The position numbers and the translations under genes were made by a program. This document shows, piece by piece, positions 12,393-25,452 of a stretch of 64,000 nucleotides of DNA. The notes under the pieces are model-generated. The model searched no databases. It saw nothing but the letters and a program-made list of their open reading frames with translations, and was not told the DNA's origin. This stretch comes from Metaphire vulgaris (taxonomy: Eukaryota > Annelida > Clitellata > Crassiclitellata > Megascolecidae): positions 5,029,301-5,093,300 of the forward strand of contig CM030848.1 in assembly GCA_018105865.1 (NCBI GenBank). Reading direction: 5' to 3'. Positions within the stretch are counted from its first letter, which is position 1, and every line of letters begins with the position of its first letter.

Positions 12393-14425
12393 ATCTTGGC
12401 ATTGTATGACTGGTTCCAGTCAGAACACAAAAGTTAAGCAATGTTGACTGTGGCTCATACTTGAGTGGGTGACCAACCCAGGATTACCGTAAGTCATCAT
12501 GCTGGCAGCCAACCAAGCCATTCATTGCTAAGTGCAAATAAACTGTTAGCAGCAAATAAGCTGCAAAGGTAAAACGTGGGTCTAGAGAAAGCAATGGTTA
12601 ACTACTCTAGATTAATGGTGTATGCCGCCTGCGTTGCTGCATGCCATAGAAACTGGAGATCAGCGCTGGTCCCTACACCCATTCAAGTACGGAACTACCT
12701 TACCTTATATACACGGTGTTTCATTAATTTGGGACCCATTTGTATTTTGGTCATAACTTTTCCACATGTAGTCCAATTTTAGTTCAAGTTATTTGATAAA
12801 TTTCCAGTTATGTAACTTGTAGAATTCAAAGACTTCGTGGAAGATCACTTTCATTCTAATGCATAAAAGGACAGGTTAAACTTAACTTATCTCAGTTGTA
12901 ATAATGTAGGAACAAAACTGTTTCACAAAAACATTTAAATCAAACCTTCACTGGCATTTTCCTTGTCTGTATTATAATCTGTTTCAAACTCAGTGTCACT
13001 TGCTTCTTCAAAGGTTTCCGACTCAGATCCAGAGTTAGCCGATGACGTTCGCTTCTGTGATAGCGTTGGCAATTTTGTCCTGGACAGCTGCTCACTATAT
13101 CTTCTTGCAAGTTCTGCCCAAGACAAGTCAGGCTGTTCATCTGATGCTTCTTCACCCGAAAAATGCAGTTCTTCATCTGAAGAACTGAGACAAAAGAACT
13201 CGGACAAATTAATCACACATACACAGGCATAGCCAGGATTCCAGAATAAGGGGTACCACCATCACTTATACAGCCAAACGGTATGATCCCAACTAAGGAA
13301 AATTAATCACACATACACAGGCATAGCCAGGATTCCAGAATAAGGGGCACCACCATCACTTATACAGCCAAACGGTATGATCCCAACTAAGGAAAATTAA
13401 TCACACATACACAGGCATAGCCAGGATTCCAGAATAAGGGGCACCACCGTCACTTATACAGCCAAACGGTATGATCCCAACTAAGGAAATTGGGGGAATG
13501 TTGTGAGCTTCCATAATGGGAGCTAGATACAAAAAATGAGGGCAATATTAGATTAAGACCTAATTTTGCAGACTTTATGAAAGCTTGTTAGCAATAAAAC
13601 TCACAAATGCTCTAGACCTGAATTGATGAAGAAATTCAGCTTTCTTGTATCAAAATTATTTAATTGCTTTAGATTTAGAGTTAAATGCACAAAGAGTCAA
13701 TCTTGCTACAGAGCAACTTAAAGAACAACCGCTACACATGAAAGGAAACAACAAAGGAAAAACGTGAGTTCTGTGTGAACTAATCTGCCGTTGAACAACC
13801 AAAGGGTTAGCACCTTCAGTTTTTCATGGCATCGGCTAAATGAGGGCAGTTGCCAGTCTTTCCCTTGCCGCACCTTTCGTTCCACTGAGTTAGCACCCAA
13901 TACACTCATTCACGCTGACTCGACTAGGGGTGCTTGGGGCAGAAACAACCAGAAAGATTTTGTTGCGGCCGGGACTTGAACATCTGACCTTAAGGTTGGC
14001 AGACCAATGCACTAACGACCTGGTGTGCACCAACAGATATCATCACTGCTAACCTGCAGTGATGGTCTGAGGACCGACCCTAAGGTTGAGGATCTGGACA
14101 AGGACCGAATTTCACCTTCTGTAGGATAAGGACACGTTCTGAAGTTCCTCGTTGTTGCTTCCTTTCGAGGACAAGGACAGGACTTACCCATAAGCACAAG
14201 GACCACAAGGACTGACCCCAAGGACAAGGATCAAGGACAAGGACCAATTTTGCAACTCAGACAAAAAGTCAGAAAGGAAAAACCAAACACAATTTCACTG
14301 CAATCACAAAATTAGAAAGGGAAAAACAGAATGTTGAAAAACATAAAAAAGTCAACAGCAACGCTGCATTTCTTTTTTGATGGATAAACATCTAGCTATG
14401 TTACTTTGGAAAGAAATTGTCAAGT

Positions 14426-14473
<48 letters not shown>

Positions 14474-16718
14474 GAACAAGTGTTTCCAGCAGCTGATCAG
14501 TCATGAGTAAAACACGGTGAGGTCTATCTTTTGAGACCATTTGCAAAAACACTTCTCAACTGGTTTGGAATATGGCTGGGCAACAAAGAATTCTGCTAAA
14601 GAATAAACACCTCAACTGGTATTATAAAGGAAACAATGACTAAACATTTTAGAGTAACTCAAAGCAAGTATGTAGCCTAAATATAAATCCACATACTACT
14701 CTTACCTTGGAATATAATTATCAGTACAATTGAAAATGGTATACAGGATAATTTGGTCTTATAAGGACTTTTCAAGGACAATTCTTTGAGGACCAGGACA
14801 AGGTCCGATCTGCTGGGAGCGAGGATAAGGACGAGGACTGACTCCCAAGGGACGAGGACAAGGACAAGGACTTCAAATTGGTCCTTAAGGAGTCCAAAAG
14901 GACAAGGACCAGGACAAGGATTAACATCACTGCTAACCTGTCGTCACTAAATGTTGATGGTCTGAGGATTTGACTGAGGTTGTGCTTTGATTCACATTCA
15001 CTTTCTTCTATTTCACCTTCTGTAACATACGTGACACGTTCTGAAGTTCTCCTCATTGTTGCTTCCTTTCCTGGACAACAGACAGCAACATCAGTAACAG
15101 TAATAGCTTTCTTATAACAACAGCCCCAATATTTTCCAACATATAATGACATATTTTGCAACTATGTAAACGTGTGTAGCATAGTAGCATAGTGGGACAA
15201 CTGACTGCAATGGACAAGATCTGAAAAGCAAAGCAATAAGCACTGAAACAAAAAAACTCGAAACCTGTATCTTCAGCAGCTTTTTTATGGATGCGAAACA
15301 TGGACCATCACCAAATATTTGGAAAGAAGAATACTAGCCTTTGAAAGAAAGTGTTATAGAAAAATATTAAGAATCGGATGGGTTGAAAAAATCACAAAGG
15401 AAGAACTATACAGGAGAATTCAGTCAAAGCAAACCATACTGCAAAGAGTAAAACAAAGGGAACTCCATCTTTTTGGACACATATGCAGAATGAAAGAGGA
15501 CAATAAGATCAAAGCTCTAATGTTTGGAATAATGGAGGGTGTCAATAAGAGAGGGAGACCACACAAGGAATGGTGTGATGATATTGAAGAATGGTGTGGA
15601 AGCAGTTTACAGGATCTTAGTCACAGAGCAACGAACAGGAACGAATGGCAGAAAACTGTGGAGATGGCAGTATACACCAATGGGTGATGAGCCCACGGTT
15701 AATGATGATGACACAAGACAAGATGGAGTCTCAGAGGTTGTAGGATCAAATATTGTCTGAGGAGGAAATGTTTTGTCAGAACAGTTATTCTTTGAGTGCC
15801 TCAGTAGAGTGTCAGCTCTGCTTCAGATGAGCTGCCAACCTGGGTTCGATCCTTGTGCATTCATATGTCCACCAATGCAAAGAGGACATTAGAATGGTCT
15901 CTGTAGCACTTTAGGCCAGTGACTAAAGCATAATTATTGAAGTGCTACATACACTGAGCACAGTAGTTTGTTCTAAGTTCTTCATCTTGCACAGTGTAGG
16001 GCAAGTCTGATGACTTTCGAGATTTTCTTATGACATCATCAAGATTATACAATAAAAAAGCCAAATAAGATGGAAGCCCTTGGTGAAGGCACTACATGTC
16101 TTTTACCACATACACCCCTATTTGCTTCTAATGCTCCATGGTCAGATGACAAAGTCAGCGCTGATTGCTGTAGACCAGCAGTTCTCAACCTTTATAGTGC
16201 GGCAACCCTTTCAATTCATTTCCCCATAACATGGCGATATTTTAAAACTGTAAAATCACTTTCGTTCATAATGTAAACTGCTAAAAACAATAATATAACA
16301 ACAATTAAAATGTTTGAAATAATTCTGATTCAATTGTCTGCAATGCCTATCCTAGAATGGCAATTTTAGTTTAAAAACTAGTAGGTTTACCCATTTGGAA
16401 AATTTTGTACAATTACAAGTTTTGCTTGCCTGAAAAAGAGACAACCCCATATTTCCTGAAGGTTTCAGGCAACCCTGGCAAATCAGAGTCAGTCGACTCC
16501 TGTTGCTAGGCTGCAGAAAACCCACGAGGTTGAGAACCGCTGCTGTATGTAGACCATGATGCTGGACACAGTAAAATTTCCTTCAATTTTGCAAAGAGAA
16601 CGTTAAGCAGTTATCATAAATAGTTTGAACACAGAAAACATAAAACATGGGACTTGTACAAATTAAAACCAAGAAATGCCAAGAAATTTCATTATATCAT
16701 TATCGTTATATCTACTTA

Positions 16719-16768
<50 letters not shown>

Positions 16769-17966
16769 TTCTATTATTTCTAGACAATTTCTCTAGCACA
16801 GTAAACAAGGCTAAGGCCTACAACAAAAATGTCTTTGATTTCTATATCATTCTACCAGTAATCTAAATATAAGACATAACCAGAGTCAAATACATATTCA
16901 TGAAACAAGAAGTTAATATTCTACGTAATCCAAAATCTAACTCAACAACATGTAAGCACACATTTCCAGTTTTCTTAAATGAGTAGTAACCGATTCTCAG
17001 TGAATTGCCACAGGTAGTTTTGATAGCATTTATAATGTAATATAGGCACTAGAAGAAATTTAAATCACAACAGCATAATGTGGTAGTTTAGTTTTTTTCC
17101 CTGGCCTTTTAGACTTGAGCACATCAAACACAGTGAGCAAAACATATGGAAAGGTGACAAGTAACTTGATGAAAACCATGTTTTCACAGTAAAGGCGAGC
17201 GAGTTTCACATACCATGGCAATTGCTGCTTTGAGCAGCTTGTTTAACAACTTCATTCAGATACTCTTTCTCATGTCCATCATACTGAGATGCAACCTGAT
17301 GAGGATTATAGATTTGAGTTCTGAGATTAAGATATCTATCACAAAATCAACATTCTTTATAAAAGCTTATTACGGATATAGTCTTCAGCAAGACTACAGC
17401 ACTTGTATATTATAGCTGATGCAAAAAGTCAATGGGAAAATTTCTCTGACAAGTCTACAGATGAAGCCACTGTATGAACATCTCATCACTATTGTTCTGA
17501 AGTTTATAGTACAGATTCATCTTTGAATTTTAAACTTTTTATATAACATCTCAAAATATTTTAAAGTATTCTCTAACAAATTTAAGGGGGATAAGAAATA
17601 AAGTGGTCCAATTATAATATAATATAACAATATAATATAACAAGGTTTAAAGTGGTTCAGTAGGGTCTGCCCTGTGTGAGAACCACTGTTGTTCCCGTCC
17701 AATCTAATATCCTAAACTACTGAGGTTTATTTCATTTGTTAATTCATTTGTTACACTTTGACGGCCTGCTTTCATTGTCAACGTAACATGAGGCAAAGGC
17801 TCATGATCTCCTGCATCACTACATTTTTATACTAGTCAGTAACATAACCAGAGGCAAGAGATGTAGAACCCACAGGCTAGGCTGCAGAAAACTTTTCGAT
17901 GCTCTAAAACAGGCTGATGCTAAAATATTTATGTGCCGCATCACTAGGTATTACACTCATTTTACT

Positions 17967-18010
<44 letters not shown>

Positions 18011-21000
18011 TATAGCACACCAATTTTAATATTAAAAGGTCAAAAAGAATAGTAATCTTTTAGTTTAGCATTGTGATCTATCTTGAATGGTGCATAGTAG
18101 ACATATTATGGTACTAAATTCATGTGGTGGTCCAATAAATGTTTATCTGTCTATCTATTGCTGGGTTCAGTTAACATATTAAGCCACTATACCTTTACAA
18201 ACACTTCAAATGTCTTTAGTATTTCTTTGAAATGAAAAATAGTACACTCAAAAAAATGGATGCCACAAGATTTAGCCAAAGCAAACATTGTAGAAAAACT
18301 AGTTTGACAACTAGTTTAATTTTAACTCAATCACACTTAATATACACTGCCAGAAATGAAAGTGTCTTCTGCTTAGTTATCTGCTGACCGGTCTAATATC
18401 CTTGATTTTACTTCAATCTTGTGCGATTGGGATTCGGTGTGCCATCAGCTGCTGCCTCTGTGCACTACAAAGTTGTGCTATAAAAGTTGAAGTTTGCTTT
18501 TATGACACATCGCATATTCACCACAAGAATGACATATCGAAAAGAGCAGAAACAAAGATAAAAAATATCAACACACTTTTATGATTCAGCAAAAGCATCA
18601 ATGGCAATGGACATAATGTTTTTGCTGGATCATTTCAGTGCATTAGAATTTTCATTTTGGTTGCACCTTATTTTGATCTGACATTTTCAAGGCGAATATA
18701 CAAATCAATTGAAGTCAAATCAATGCACCATTGTCACTTGGCGATGGTTGGCTACAAGAATGGGTCAGTGTTCTCCATTGCGACCTATCTTGTGCAGTGT
18801 GTTGTAGACAGTCTCCAGAAAGACCAGTCCACATCGTGATGTTGTCAATCCAGCATATTCTCGGTCTTCCCCGTCTTCTGTTTCCTTCAACAAGTCCTGT
18901 GATTACAATGCCCTCTATGGTGTCTTGTGGTGATCTCACCAAAATAACTCAGTTTCTATGTTTTTATATGATTCAGTAATTCTTTTTCTGTTTTGGCCAT
19001 GTTGTAGACTTTGCTCATCTGTTAGTAGTTTTGTCCATGGTACACATAGCAATTTTCTTATGCACTTGTTCTCAAAAGGCTGTATGCGTTTTTCTTCTTC
19101 TTTTCTTAGCGTCCAGGATTCGCATCCATATGTCGTCATTAGCCAAACCAAAGTTTTCATTAAGTGCAGTTTTGTGGCTGTGTTTGTTGCTTTGTTTTTC
19201 CATAATTTTGTTAGCTTGATCATTACTGTTGTTCCCATGGTTAGTCTCTTTTTCAATACCATTTTGCATTCTGTATTGTTTGTTACTTGGCATTCCAGGT
19301 ATATGAAACATTCTACTTGTTCTAGTGTTATACCTTCCACCTGGAATTTTGTAATGTTATTGGTATTAGTCATTATTTTTGTTTTTGCAATATTTATTGC
19401 CATGTTGTATTCTTTTGCAGCTGCTTGTACATGGTACACCAGTTCTTGCAGTTCTTCTGGAGATGTGGCAAGCAGTACGATGTCATCAGCATATCTTAGG
19501 CTACTTATCTTTTCCCCACCAATCTTGAAACCTCCATGAAATCCTTGTAATGTCATGGTGAACATACAAAGCAAGATAAAATTTCAATTGCCTTTGTAAT
19601 TTAAACATGTCTTAGTAATTATCTCAGTACATATCTCATTGCTGTATAAATGTACAGATACCTTTGTTGCTACATTCACGCTGCATTGTGATGTCTGCTT
19701 AGTCTCCAATAACTTTAGTTCTATCAATTCTTTCATATCTGCTCAATTTCTGCAATTTTATGTCTACAGTATGAATAATATTGAACAGAAGTGAAAAAAC
19801 TGATTTCCACCTGCCGGTATTCACCTTGTGTTTGGGTCAATTGTATATTGAAGATAGTTTTTGTTCAGGTTTTCTGGTGTTGTTTGCGACAGAAACTGGT
19901 AAATACTTTCCCGCTCAGCAATAACCTCAAGTGGAGTCATTTTTCCTGAAGACCAACTGCGTATCATCCATGCAGCATCAAATGCTCCAAGGAAACCATG
20001 AGCACATCCAGACCCAGTTGTCCAAAAGGGCTGCAACCAAATCGGGCAACAACTCACAGTCTATGCCACATGACAAGAAAACAAGAAACCTGGAATAATG
20101 ATTTTTAAAATATTAAAAATACCAAAAATTACATATACAAGTTCAATTGACTAACAATATGGCAGCAAACTGGGTTTGTGGTTCTAATTAACTATGTTAC
20201 TTGCTTATCTCTATCTTTCACTTAAGACAGTAATCACCAAGACAGCAATCACCCAGCCTACTACACAGGTTGACTTAGATAAAGGCACGTGTACATTCAT
20301 CCTAGCTCTTTTGCTAGGAAGTCTTTCATGGTGAGCTGAATATAAGCGCTTCTGTTTCCTCTCTGATTTACTTACTTAATATCGCCGCCTCTCATGATGC
20401 AGCTCTTTCTCATTTCGTAAGGAAAGCGATGTCCTGTCTATTGTCTAAGAGGACCATAATTCCACACTACAGTGCTGCCTTACACTAGCAAGACACCTTA
20501 ATTGAAATATCACTGCAGCCTCTGCTTCCTATCAATATCTACTTAACTCTCCGTACTTAAGCTTGTGTGTGCTGCGGCGATGTCCTAACTCAAGAGACAC
20601 CTCAAAGAATGCGTCGCCGCTATGTCCCATCTCAGACGCCACTTGGATTCCTAATCCCTAGATACAGTGTGCCAGTGTTTTCAAATGCACCACTCCACTT
20701 AACTACCTTGCTACAGCGAGTTCCTGTGCTGTGCTTTACCCTTAACACACCGCCTTAGCTCAACGGCTAGTCAACGCAGCGCTCCATGTGCTCAGCGTCA
20801 CTATTTAACATCACAGTGAGTCGCCATGGTGATCCCTAAGCTCAAAACGCCATTGTATCACGGCCGATTGCCATAGCACTTGCGTCCAAAGATGCCATCT
20901 ATTCCTGTTAAGGGTTCCTTGCTGCACTAGGCTCCAACTACAGATGCACTTTTGCACTCATCTGTTCACACTAGCTTGCACCTCGGTTTTATCATTGGGG

Positions 21001-22656
21001 CAGTCTGCCCCTTGAACCGCCAGTAGCAGTGCTTGGGCACTTTTCTAGCAGAAATTGCTTTTGGCTATTAGGTTGGCAATCCAAGTTTTACCTCAGTTCA
21101 CCAGCCATTTTCTATCTCATGGACCAGCTTATATGTAGATCTAAGCCTGCTACATAAAGGTTTGCTAATGCTCACACTATCAACTACTTATATCTCAGCA
21201 AATGCACGGCATCACCTACCGACTATTCAGGACTTCAACTAAGGTGAGTTTTTTTATGTAATTATGGCAAAGTTATTTTTTATATGGGACCTAAGATTTA
21301 ATTGTAATTAATTAATTTATTAATTGTCATCTCTGTGATTTCTCTACAATACAAAATAAACAAATAAAGTGTTAACTGCAACAGCTTAGGCAGATAACAG
21401 TACAGCATTTTGCACCAATGTCTGAAGCGTTTTTATGGAAGAGAAAATTCAATGTCACTTGGTATCTGCAAATATTATCAAGAAACAATAGTTCACCTCC
21501 AGAAGTGTATCTCCAACCAGTGCAACTAAAAGCCTGTATCCTTGCCTCTCAACTATGCGACATGCATGTTCTGCAACAAACATGGAAGTCAAATCAAACA
21601 TAGCGACATCTGGCTGACCATAATGGTTATGAGCAAATTCAAGGTTGGCAAGTTGATGCTGGGTGGACATATTAGCCGCTTGGCGAGCATAGTCAAGCAA
21701 TGCCTGCTGGTTCACATTCTTCTTTGAAAGCAGTCTTTCTGAATCATCATAATCCTAAACAAATATTCACAATACAACTAGATAATATAGCAGTTGGCAA
21801 TAGTACTCTAGCAATAAGCTTTCATATATTCACATAAATAACCGATTCACAAAGCTATTTGTTTGGACAATATTTTATAAATCCTCAGCAAGGATCAGCA
21901 AGATATAATATCAATTAATTATTCAAACGATAATAATAATAATGTGATTTAAAGTGGTTTAGGAAGCTAAGTAAGCCTGTGTGAAAAATAAACTAAATAA
22001 TGATAGACTAATACACTTAAAAAACTAGAGCCATCAATTTGTCAAAGAATAAACCTGATGTCAGTGGATGAATTCAGTTAGAAAACCCAGTCACCTGCAA
22101 AAGAACACCTTTGCACAGCAGGCTGTGTTTCTTGGCAGTCATTACAAAGTAATGCGTTTCATCTTTATAATAGACAATATTTTCAAGGTAAATTCCTGCA
22201 TGACGATTAAGATCTTTGAAAAACTTCTGATTGAAGATGGAAGCAACCCTGCTGTTCTCTTCAATGCTAGTCTCAGCTTTTGTTCCGCAGTTTATGAAAT
22301 TGGCTGTGATTGCAATTGCTAGCTTTCCACGAAATTCTTTTCTTTTAAACTCTGTTTTAATAATACAGAAAACATTAAAATGACACAACACTAGCTTGAT
22401 AAAACTCACAAATTGATAGACATAATTAATTCTTCTGCTTGAGATGAAACCCAAAGTGACCAGCCTCATTTTAATATCAGCAAAGGTAATCTTAAGAGTT
22501 CTGACAAATAAAAAATGGAAGCAAAAGCATGAATCAACACAAGAATTTAAGAAGATAAATAGGACTTCATTTAAATATTTCTAGATCAACAGTTCTCTTT
22601 CCAATTTTAAACTTGTCCACCCTTATGACCTACACTCTTATGCAATTAATAACTAA

Positions 22657-22738
<82 letters not shown>

Positions 22739-24011
22739 CATTTCGGTCAATTGTGTGAGGTACAGACACTAGCATAGAAATAGAAACAAAATGGAATAAA
22801 AATCACACGATGCAAAAATTGCAACATATACTAAAAAAGAATCAAAAATATCAGCAAGAAAGTTTCATGAAGAATTAATCAGAAGAAAATTACACACAAA
22901 GTTACACTGTTCCATCAAATCTTCAGTTTTGGCCTTTCTCAATCAAGTCAGGAATGGGGCTTCAGCAAGAAGACCCGTTAGCACCATTGCCTTTCTGCCC
23001 TCCACTGCAGTTGAAGATTGGTTATTTAGATGACCTGACTGACTCTTTGAGGTTCTCAAGCCGTAATAATTAATGTGATTTACATTAATGATTTACCTAA
23101 GATCACAGAACTCGAAGCTAGGTTGGGAATCAGCCTCAACTGGCAAAAATGCCAGATATACAACCACCTTCTCTCAGCAAAGCTTTCTGAGAGTTTAAAC
23201 ATATTGAATATAGTTCACTGGAGTTACTTAGTGTACCATTGTTCAAATGAGTGGCATAGTTGAAGCACTGGCAAGACATGGCACTAATGCATTTGTCGAT
23301 GAAACAGTTCATAAGGCAGTTGCTCAAAAGTATAAGGTTCAGAAAGATGTTCTAAGCATAAGTGAAGAAAGTGCTACCTATCTATCTAGCGAATGCAAGT
23401 GCTGCAGTCTTTTCCAGCCAAATTATTGCACAATTGTCAGCAGAGTGGACTCCTTAAAACCGTCTACCACAAGTCTAGTTTAAGAAAAAGACTCCACAAC
23501 AAATGAAATTGAAATATGGTGCATCAAAAGGTCATTTGTCATCAGGAACAAAGTTGAGAAAGAACACAAATGCAAAACAGTCATCAAATCAGAGAAGAAT
23601 GATTGTGTTCATCCTTTTGGCATTTACACAGTGATATTAACAAGGACCGACCCCCCAAGGACGAGGATAAGAACAAGGACCGACTCCCCAAGGACAAGGA
23701 TAAGGACAAGGACCTAACCCCCAAGGGCGAGGATAAGGACGAGGACCGACCCTCCAAGGACGAGGACTTACCCCGCAAGCACAAGGACCACAAGGACTGA
23801 CCCCCAAGGACAAGGATCAAGGACAAGGACCAACCTCTGTCAGACAAAAAAGTCGGATAGGAAAAAACCAAACGCAATTTCAATTCGAATCACAAAATTA
23901 GAAAAGCAAATTTAAAAAAAAACAATGTAGTCAACAGCAATGCTGCATTTCAAATGCGCCTTTGACTTTAGCCACCTAGCTATGTTACTGCGCTTAAGAA
24001 ATTGTCAAGTT

Positions 24012-24062
<51 letters not shown>

Positions 24063-25406
24063 GAAAAAGTGTTTCCAGCAGCTGATCAGTCATGCACACA
24101 CGGTGAGGTCTAATATTGAGACCACTTTGCGAAAACACTCGTTCAACTGGAGCCGACGTCGCATGGAAACAAAGAATTCTGCTAAAGAATGAACTGGTAT
24201 TATAAAGGAAACAATGACTAAACATTTAGAGTAACTCAACGCAAGTATGTAGCCAAAATATAAATCCACATACTACTCTTACCTTGGAACATAATTATCA
24301 GTACAATTGAAAATGGTATACAAGTAATTTGGTCCTTATAAGGACTTTTCAAGGACTAAGTTACAAGGACCAGGACAAGAACCGATCTGCAAGGATGAGG
24401 ATAGGGACAAGGACCGAACCCCCAAGGACGAGGATAAGGACGAGGACTGACACCCCAAGGACGAGGACAAGGACTTCAAATTGGTCCTTAAGGAGTCCTT
24501 AAGGACAAGGACCAGGACAAGGATTAACATCACTGCATTTACAATGGTGATGACCTTGCTTGACATAATTAGCAACTGGTGCAAACGGCAAATGAAAACA
24601 ATGCAGGATTCGATCTCTAGGAAACCAAACATAAAATGGTTTCACAAATATTTTCAGAAAATAAAGATTTGTCTTTCAAATTAATAAAAGAAGAACTTAA
24701 AAACAGTTAAGGCAACCTGTCATTGTGTTTCGTTTGCCATCAGCACTTATGCAGACATCAAATACAAATTCAGATACAGGATGTTCTTCAGGAGTTACTT
24801 TGGCACGCCATCCAATCTCTACAAGACGTACAGTTGCTGTAATATTCATCGAATCATCATGCCATCATTTTAATATCTCATTAATAATTTAGTCTTACGA
24901 TCAAATGCAGACATTTTACAGTGATATTTTACTAAGTCTGTTGGATGTCAAATAAATACCGGAAAAATTTGTTTTGACTCTGATAGTCATAGCATAAAAA
25001 TGGCAAAATACTGTCCAACAAGTTTTAACATAAAAGTTACTGTTTACCTGCAAAATAGTAACAATAACGCAGTTACCTAATCAACAAATAATGGAATCAA
25101 AAGTTATAACATTTAGTCTCATATTAACAAGATTTGTTGATTCACATACACAGAGTTAACAATGAAATTGGTAACAAAGTATTTTCATTATAGACCTAAA
25201 ATTCTCGAACTATCTTCCTCTGTCTGTCAGATCTTCCAAAGAATTAACTACTTTTAAATCATGACCTAAAAGCACATATCATCTAGCTGGGTTTTCTTCC
25301 ATTGTGTCTGTATAGCTGTTTCTCAAAAACTATCTCTGGTAATGACCTGAGCTATCTCTTGTGGATGGTAGTAATAGAAATGGAACTATAAGAGTGCATA
25401 ATAGCG

Positions 25407-25452
<46 letters not shown>

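Noticed and set aside
13207..13488. CRISPR array or protein repeat
   Set aside because: Animal DNA, no spacers between the units; a plain tandem repeat.
18958..19539. 193-codon plus-strand frame
   Set aside because: Mirror of the YADD reverse-transcriptase frame on the minus strand.
23584..23883. Ser/Leu/Gly-rich repeat protein
   Set aside because: Translation of the AAGGAC/GAGGAT subterminal arrays of a hAT-derived element; the same in 14012-14227, 24336-24632 and 37214-37423.
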